In this document: positions 58,208 through 64,000 of the stretch, in pieces
Layout: each line of letters starts with the position of its first letter
Position numbering within the stretch: the stretch's first letter is position 1
NCBI GenBank assembly: GCA_963556495.2
Contig: OY747701.1
Location: 41,179,001 to 41,243,000, forward strand
Length of the DNA stretch: 64,000 bases
Origin: Valencia hispanica
Taxonomy: Eukaryota; Chordata; Actinopteri; Cyprinodontiformes; Valenciidae
Direction: 5' to 3'
Made by a program: the position numbers and the translations under genes
Notes under the pieces: generated by a model
What the model was told of the DNA's origin: nothing
Databases searched by the model: none
Seen by the model: the letters and a program-made list of their open reading frames with translations, nothing else

Positions 58208-59822
58208 TACCGTTCAAAAGTTTGGGGTCACCCAAACAATTTTGTGTTTTCCATGAAAAGTCACACTTATTCACCACCATACGTTGTGAAATGAATAGAA
58301 AATAGAGTCAAGACATTGACAAGGTTAGAAATAATGATTTGTATTTGAAATAAGATTTTTTTTACATCAAACTTTGCTTTCGTCAAAGAATCCTCCATTT
58401 GCAGCAATTACAGCATTGCAGACCTTTGGCATTCTAGCTGTTAATTTGTTGAGGTAATCTGGAGAAATTGCACCCCACGCTTCTAGAAGCAGCTCCCACA
58501 ATTTGGATTGGTTGGATGGGCACTTCTTGCGTACCATACGGTCAAGCTGCTCCCACAACAGCTCAATGGGGTTCAAATCTGGTGACTGCGCTGGCCACTC
58601 CATTACCGATAGAATACCAGCTGCCTGCTTCTTCTCTAAATAGTTCTTGCACAATTTGGAGGTGTGTTTTGGGTCATTGTCCTGTTGTAGGATGAAATTG
58701 GCTCCAATCAAGCGCTGTCCACTGGGTACGGCATGGCGTTGCAAAATGGAGTGATAGCCTTCCTTATTCAGAATCCCTTTTACCCTGTACAAATCTCCCA
58801 CCTTACCAGCACCAAAGCAACCCCAGACCATCACATTACCTCCACCATGCTTAACAGATGGCGTCAGGCATTCTTCCAGCATCTTTTCAGTTGTTCTGCG
58901 TCTCACAAACGTTCTTCTTTGTGATCCAAACACCTCAAACTTGGATTCATCCGTCCACAACACTTTTTTCCAGTCTTCCTCTGTCCAATGTCTGTGTTCT
59001 TTTGCCCATCTTAATCTTTTTCTTTTATTGGCCAGTCTCAGATATGGCTTTTTCTTTGCCACTCTGCCCTGAAGCCCAGAATCCCGCAGCCGCCTCTTCA
59101 CTGTAGATGTTGACACTGGTGTTTTGCGGGTACTATTTAATGAAGATGCCAGTTGGGGACCTGTGAGGCGTCTGTTTCTCAAACTAGAGACTCTAATGTA
59201 CTTATCTTCTTGCTCAGTTGTGCAACGCGGCCTCCCACTTCTTTTTCTACTCTGGTTAGAGCCTGTTTGTGCTGTCCTCTGAAGGGAGTAGTACACACCG
59301 TTGTAGGAAATCTTCAATTTCTTAGCAATTTCTTGCATGGAATAGCCTTCATTTCTAAGAACAAGAATAGACTGTCGAGTTTCAGATGAAAGTTCTCTTT
59401 TTCTGGCCATTTTGAGCGTTTAATTGACCCCACAAATGTGATGCTCCAGAAACTCAATCTGCTCAAAGGAAGGTCAGTTTTGTAGCTTCTGTACCGAGCT
59501 AAACTGTTTTCAGATGTGTGAACATGATTGCACAAGGGTTTTCTAATCATCAATTAGCCTTCTGAGCCAATGAGCAAACACATTGTACCATTAGAACACT
59601 GGAGTCATAGTTGCTGGAAATGGGCCTCTATACACCTATGTAGATATTGCACCAAAAACCAGACATTTGCAGCTAGAATAGTCATTTACCACATTAGCAA
59701 TGTATAGAGTGTATTTCTTTAAAGTTAAGACTAGTTTAAAGTTATCTTCATTGAAAAGTACAGTGCTTTTCCTTCACAAATAAGGACATTTCAATGTGAC
59801 CCCAAACTTTTGAACGGTAGTG
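58205..59822 (-). mobile_element. intact Tc1-type transposon, 1618 bp (DD38E-like)
   Basis: The first 27 bases (CACTACCGTTCAAAAGTTTG...) recur exactly as the inverse complement at the right end, each next to TA. The only gene is a complete 347-residue transposase on the minus strand. Matching termini, TA target and an open frame suggest a young copy. It stands directly between the TA run and a fragment of another Tc1 family (59828-60056). Confidence 0.93.
58367..59410 (-). CDS. Tc1-type transposase, intact, D-89-D-38-E
   Basis: A cut-and-paste transposase that acts on its own inverted repeats in the nucleus. Residues 1-120 hold two helix-turn-helix regions (QEIAKKLKISYNGVYYSL and the second near VSTSTVKRRLRDSGL) joined by an RSGRPR-type hook (about 57-62). 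The DDE domain has D154 in LWTDESKFEVFG, D244 in LQQDNDPKHTS and E283 in SPDLNPIELLW; the GGGNVMVWGCF glycine box is at about 189-199. The second spacing is 38 residues, four more than the Tc1/Sleeping Beauty D-34-E, owing to an insertion around KQAAGIL. No stop or frameshift. Length matches the usual 340-350. Start chosen at MARKRELS, the family's N-terminus. Confidence 0.95.
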   Translation of the reverse strand: MARKRELSSETRQSILVLRNEGYSMQEIAKKLKISYNGVYYSLQRTAQTGSNQSRKRSGRPRCTTEQEDKYIRVSSLRNRRLTGPQLASSLNSTRKTPVSTSTVKRRLRDSGLQGRVAKKKPYLRLANKRKRLRWAKEHRHWTEEDWKKVLWTDESKFEVFGSQRRTFVRRRTTEKMLEECLTPSVKHGGGNVMVWGCFGAGKVGDLYRVKGILNKEGYHSILQRHAVPSGQRLIGANFILQQDNDPKHTSKLCKNYLEKKQAAGILSVMEWPAQSPDLNPIELLWEQLDRMVRKKCPSNQSKLWELLLEAWGAISPDYLNKLTARMPKVCNAVIAANGGFFDESKV

Positions 59823-59827
59823 TATAT

Positions 59828-60056
59828 AAAACAAAAATTGAGATTAACTTTTGGTATTGACCAAATACGTATTTTCCACAATAATTTGCAAATAAATTCT
59901 TGAAAAATCAGACCATGAGATTTTCTGGATTTTCTTTCTCTCTTACTATATCTCATAGTTGAGGTATACCTATGATGAAAATTACAGGCCTCTCTAATCT
60001 TTTCAAGTGGGAGAACTTGCACAATTGGTGGCTGACAATACTTTTTTACCCCACTG
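59828..60056 (-). repeat. terminal fragment of Tc1 family F
   Basis: Ends CTTTTTTACCCCACTG next to TA and matches the right end of 47993-49341, including TAATTTGCAAATA and GTGGGAGAACTTGCACAATTG-like blocks. Only about 230 bp of one end remain. Confidence 0.8.
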
Positions 60057-60665
60057 TATGACATTAATCGTTTACTCAAAGGCAAATCTAAACAGATGAG
60101 TTTTTAATTTTGATTTAAAGCAGCTCAGTGTTTCAGCAGCTCTGCAGTCACCAGGAAGTCTGTTGCAGATAAGGGGAGCATAGAAAATGAAAGCTGCTTC
60201 TCCATGTTTGGTTTTGATACTGGGGATGTTTAGTAGGCTAGAGTTGGAGGACCTGAGGGGTCTAGGGGGTTGATATAGTAACAGTAGATCTTCAAAATAC
60301 GTTGGCGCTAAGCCATTCAATGAATAATAAACTAGTAAAAGTATTTTGAAGTCTATTTTCTGAGCTACAGGGAGCCAGTGTAAGGACTTTACAACTGGGG
60401 TGATGTGCTCTACTTTTCTGGTTCTAGTGAGGACATGAGAAGCACCGTTCTGGATCAGCTGCAGCTGTCTGATTGACTTCCTTTAATCCAAGAAATGTTC
60501 TTCAGGTGAAAAAAGGCTAACCTTGTAATTGCCTTTATGTGACCCTGGAGGTTCAGGTCTGAGTCCATAACTACAACTAGATTTCGGGCCTGATCAGTAT
60601 TTTCTATCTGTATTAACTGAAACTGTGTGCTGACTCTTGATCGTTCCTCTTTAGGTCGAAAAGTA
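60057..60665 (-). mobile_element. L2-type LINE fragment, family B
   Basis: Minus-strand frame 60320-60072 encodes the LINE C-terminus ending KTHLFRFAFE; further up LNL-GH and the TDQARN-like block appear in degraded form. The 3' tail is missing on the left where it meets the Tc1 fragment, and it is cut at about 60665 before the Gypsy remnant. Confidence 0.8.
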
Positions 60666-60826
60666 ATTACTTCTGTTTTATTTTGTTTGCTTGTTTTGTT
60701 TTGTTCAAATCAGAAAAGGCTCTTGTGTCCCGATGAGAAGGTGCCGCCATTTCCTCCGTGGTATCGGGGAGGAGATTAATAGCCATGTCATAGTCACGGT
60801 GGGGTGGGAGGGTGGCAGCCAGATGT

Positions 60827-61318
60827 TTACTGAACAGCCAGGTCCCAGTAAGGAGGTGGAATGTCTTCAATGGGGGTGGGAGGAGCTTGCCGGTCTACAG
60901 GTGTGTTCTCTGTTCTGGGAAGTAGACAGTGAGTCAGACAGTTGGTTCCCCATTGTAGGATCTGGCAACTTGACCAGGAGATTTGTGGGTCACGATGCTT
61001 AAAGCAGGGAAGACCCAAGATGAGTGGAGTAGCTTGGGAAACCCTCACTAGGTAGTGGATGGTTTTGTGATGTTCACCAATCTTTATCTTGACGCTGCCG
61101 GTGCGATGGCGTATGGGTGAATGTTGGAGATGACAACCATCTACTGAGGACACCGGGACAGGATGTTCAAATTCCTCCAGAGGGATGGGAAGTTTGGAGA
61201 CCAAACTGGAAGAGATTACGTTTTTGGCTGCTCCAATGTCAGGCAGACCTTGGCAGAAGTTGGTTAGTGTGGCTAACATGGACTGTTGGTGTGAATGGTG
61301 TGGATTGGCTTGAGCCAT
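60827..61318 (-). pseudogene. Gypsy aspartic protease remnant
   Basis: The 163-residue frame contains LPDIGAAKNVISSSLVSKL, the protease active-site block with D-I-G-A in place of D-S/T-G-A, then VSSVDGCHL, a flap-like segment and ATPLILGLPCFKHRDPQISW, the conserved ILGLPWL-x-x-HNPxIDW block. The changed active site and the truncation mean it is inactive. Confidence 0.8.
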
Positions 61319-61444
61319 GTGAAGCTTTCCTCAGAATCACCTGGCCTGGTTGTTTCCTGGCCGGAAGGGACACTGTAGTCGCTAAAGTCCTTTTGCCTCG
61401 CAGTAAGCACAAAGACCCTCATGGTGGCAGCTTTGCTTCTCCTC

Positions 61445-62213
61445 CTAAGACAGGTTCGAGCTGCATTGGCTTCTCTGTGGAAACGGGTTCTCAGTAGGGG
61501 GCAGCAGTATGGGACTCAACGGGTCGAGGAAGAAGGTGCTGGTGGGGCAGTGGAGAGCGTGAAGTTGGTAGGGCTCAGCTGAGCACCTGACGGTCCATAA
61601 ACAACGCCAGCTTAACTGCAGTGTCGAGGGTATTGGGGAATTCTTTGCCAACCATCTCGTCCTTATGTAGTCGGCCAGCCCCTCGATGAATACTGCACGA
61701 AGGGTAGAGTCCTTCCAACGAAGCTGGGTCGCTAGCGTATTGGTGGACGGAATGCTGCACTTGTTGCAGCCGGAGCAGCTGCACCTTGACCTCGATGGCT
61801 GGTGGAACGAATGTGTTGCGAGTGGTGCCACAAAGAGTGGGTAGTTGTTGCAGAGCTCCGACTTTTGGTTGTATAGAGCAGCTGCCCACTCCTGAGCTTT
61901 CCCAGTAAGCAGGGACATGAGGAGAGCCACTAGAGGAGCCAACGTGGAGAAAGTAGCTGGCTGACACTGGAAGAGCATCGAGCGAGGCTAGCAGGCCAAC
62001 CAGCTTACCGTCTACACCCATTTATGTGGCAAGCTGAAGCGGGGTTCCGGTGTGGCTATGGAGCGGCTGGGAAGAGAATAGACATGGGAGGCCAGTCTGA
62101 CGTGTGCCTCGGTAAGGGACTCTACCTTGGTATGTAGGAGATCGACCAGGGACGTGAGGGCTACAACCTTGGAACAGAGGGTCTCCAACTCTGCAGAGAC
62201 GTTTCTGTCATCT
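61445..62213 (-). pseudogene. Gypsy gag remnant
   Basis: Two frames (61978-61445 and 62021-61575) share the code through frameshifts. Readable segments are LVALLMSLLTGKAQEWAAAL, the capsid block with conserved Gln-Glu-Trp-Ala, and LRAVFIEGLADYIR, the next capsid block in sushi-type gag. Not functional. Confidence 0.75.
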
Positions 62214-62501
62214 TGTCACAAAACACCAGGTCGATCAGAAATAATGGATTTTATTGAACCTCTCAAACACAGAGCAAACCAGAGGAGATGATGGAGGATG
62301 ACAGGATGATCAGGCTGGCTGACAGGATAGCAAGAACACAGGCGATGCTTGCAGGAGTTCTGGGCTGGAGAACCAGATGACAGAACGAGCAGGAGATGAG
62401 TGAGGACTTCTTAAATAAGATGGACTGGCCCATGAGAAGAGAGAGCTGTCAATTGGCACAGATGGAGGCAGATGAGTATCTGACAGATCGGTGACGTGTC
62501 A
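62214..62501 (-). repeat. Gypsy 5' LTR, 288 bp
   Basis: Element-sense ends TGACACGTCACC and TTTTGTGACA. It holds a TATA-like CTTATTTAAGAAG and a polyadenylation signal AATAAA (about 62252) in the correct order. Confidence 0.7.
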
Positions 62502-63636
62502 AAAACGGGAAAAACCTGAATAATTTTCATATTCATCAAATTCATCAATACTAACAACTCTCAGCTTTTCCAAAAACTCACCAACCAACAGTATGTGCTT
62601 TGATGCCGTTTTCTAGTTTCATTTTTTTTTTTTTACATAAAGATTGGAGCCATATGTTAAGAGGCAAAAATAAGGAATACCTGGCCATTCTTTTATTTTC
62701 AAGAGGATTAAAATTCTCAAATGTTTTTATGCCCAATTAAAAAAATGTAATCTATCAAAATCAGAATGGACACATCAGAGCTTTAAAAGGAGCAGTTCCA
62801 CTTCAGGAAACTTCTCCATGAACCATGTTAGTTTTTTGGTGCCATTATTACCCCGTGTTTCCTGCATTTACCAGAGTAGAAACTATTTACTTGTTATAGG
62901 AATTTACCCCCCAAAAAGGCCCTGAATAACTATCATATTGTCTATCTGAAAAAATTATGTACTCGATTCAGGGTAAATCGGAGACTTTTCTAAAAATCTG
63001 GAATATTATCATAAACGGAATATACCAGATGGGAATTGTTTTATGACTTGATAAATATAGAACAGATATGAAATTTATATATATCCATAAATAATTATAT
63101 TAAATGACAACTGCAGATACTGTAATGCTGTATAAAAGAAACCATACTTTGTACCAGATCAGTTACATTTTATTTTCTATTCTATTTTAGGGGGGTAAGT
63201 GGATGGGGGTTGAAACTGTCCTGTGATTTGTAATATGGTCTGTGTACAGTATGCTGTTAAAAATAATACTAATAATTAAAATAAAAAACATCTAGCATAA
63301 CTTATAGCCATTCAGCATTCAGATGTGAAATATGTAACTCAAAAATTATAATTATCTACCTGATGTTGGCATAAGAATAAATATTAGGTTATAACCAAAA
63401 TTATTTTAGACAATCCCTGGAATTTCTGAATATGTGCACAAACTTTTCAACAAATTCAAAAGAGCAAATAGTGAGCATTATCAATTTCAGCAAGAACCAT
63501 TTAATATATCTTATTGTAGATCAGAGGGGAAAAAGCAGAAAGTGCAAGGATGTATAAAAATGCATTTGCATTTTTCATCAGATAACCAAATGAAAACAGC
63601 AAGTGGTAACTTCTGATTAAACTGTAATCTGCTTAC
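62502..63636. other. intron, no gene seen
   Basis: AT-rich intronic sequence between the Gypsy LTR and ush2a exon 1 of the window. Nothing recognised. Confidence 0.5.
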
Positions 63637-63743
63637 CTGATAAAGTGGGCTTGGTCCATTAGGTTGATCTGGAGGATCCCAGTCTATCTGAATGGTGGTT
63701 TCATTTACAGTATGTAATCGAGGTGAAGACAATCCTGTAGGTG
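63637..63743 (-). CDS. ush2a: ush2a exon 1 of window: first half of an FN3 segment
   Basis: The acceptor is a T-rich tract ending in CAG and the donor is GTAAGC. The exon enters in phase 1 and leaves on a complete codon. It encodes an FN3 A-to-C strand region with the typical proline start (APTGLSS), the core tryptophan (IQIDWDPP) and the PNGP turn before a tyrosine. The upstream exon that supplies the first base is outside the window. Only half of an FN3 fold is present before the next exon moves into the LamG region. Confidence 0.9.
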
Positions 63744-64000
63744 CTGAAAAAAGAAGCAGGAGAAAAGATAAACAAGACAAAACTTATATCAAAAATAAGA
63801 GATCTGTTTTATTTCACTCACACAGTCCAGCATTGACAAAAATCCTGGTTTCATATGTGAAGCATCCATTTAATTTTCCTTCACTTCGCCTTAAATGTTA
63901 AATTAACTGTCCCTTTCAAACATAGTAGGCGGTACTCAAGCCATAATTTTATCATGTATCATAAATAAATCAACTGCTGGCTGACTGACTGCTATAGGGA
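63744..64000. other. intron upstream of first exon in window
   Basis: Sequence preceding the acceptor at 63744. The next exon upstream lies outside the window. Confidence 0.6.

Larger units (their letters stand above)
60710..62501 (-). mobile_element. Ty3/Gypsy retroelement remnant, 5' LTR to protease
   Basis: On the minus strand: LTR (62501-62214), leader, gag remnants and protease region, then loss of everything after. Gag and protease resemble the sushi-type Gypsy group of fishes. Several frameshifts separate the readable parts. No reverse transcriptase, RNase H, integrase or 3' LTR in the window. Confidence 0.8.
3304..63743 (-). other. ush2a: ush2a (usherin) gene span, internal 15-exon part
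   Basis: Usherin is a very large extracellular/transmembrane protein of the photoreceptor periciliary membrane and of hair-cell ankle links; its loss causes Usher syndrome type 2A (family knowledge). The window encodes about 714 residues from its middle: a truncated FN3 segment, two laminin-G (LamG) domains, then FN3 domains. LamG domains placed between FN3 runs are the usherin signature. All fifteen exons have AG acceptors and GT donors, and the phases join in order (0,1,0,1,1,1,0,1,1,1,1,1,2,1,2 at exon ends) without a stop. Introns range from 97 bp to about 22 kb. From memory of the human protein this is roughly residues 1470-2190. Exons lie outside both window edges. The alternative, another FN3/LamG protein, is unlikely given exon-by-exon resemblance. 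Confidence 0.92.

Noticed and set aside
58468..59389. Plus-strand frames inside the Tc1-type element
   Set aside because: Shadows of the transposase coding strand.
1..64000. CRISPR arrays, operons or phage-like systems
   Set aside because: The sequence is a vertebrate gene with introns; the tandem repeats seen are a minisatellite, microsatellites and transposon ends.

Overview
The window reads as a piece of a ray-finned fish (teleost) chromosome. The signs are a large vertebrate gene split into small exons with GT-AG introns, and a dense mix of transposon families typical of teleosts: Tc1, hAT, PIF/Harbinger, ISL2EU-like, L2/Rex-type LINEs, a Tx1/L1-like LINE, a Penelope-like element, Ty3/Gypsy-type LTR elements and tRNA-derived SINEs. 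The species cannot be told from the sequence.

The only host gene I can support lies on the minus strand and fills almost the whole window. It is an internal part of ush2a (usherin), the giant Usher syndrome type 2A protein of photoreceptors and hair cells. I find fifteen exons between 63743 and 3304. Read 5' to 3' they give a half fibronectin-III (FN3) segment, two laminin-G domains, then a run of FN3 domains. Every exon has a consensus acceptor and donor, and the codon phase carries through all fourteen junctions without a stop (713 whole codons). The gene continues beyond both edges, so start codon, promoter and 3' end are not here.

The introns hold nearly everything else. 1-3.3 kb: LINE end, SINE, MITE. 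3.3-9.7 kb: four exons plus an inverted pair of LTR-like promoter units. 9.7-22 kb: eight exons with hAT, Harbinger and LINE insertions. 22-24.7 kb: an ISL2EU-like DNA transposon (THAP and SWIM remnants) carrying a SINE and itself inserted in a LINE. 26-32.6 kb: Tc1 and LINE remnants, nested hAT elements, and a short LTR retroelement with a Glu/Pro/Ser-rich minisatellite reading frame. 33-57 kb: the largest intron (22 kb), with transposon relics and some non-repetitive stretches that may be regulatory. 58-60 kb: a Tc1-type transposon with an intact 347-residue transposase and matching termini. 60-62.5 kb: LINE and Gypsy remnants. The first exon of the window lies at 63.7 kb.

The most interesting points are the intact Tc1-type element whose catalytic spacing is D-38-E instead of the classical D-34-E, the LTR element whose outer target-site duplication encloses an extra partial LTR, the multiply nested ISL2EU/LINE/SINE block, the inverted promoter units, and a palindromic homeodomain site in a clean intronic stretch of a photoreceptor gene. 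I found no CRISPR array, operon or prokaryotic system, and no fully new biological system. Family assignments rest on sequence motifs read by eye and were not confirmed by a search.
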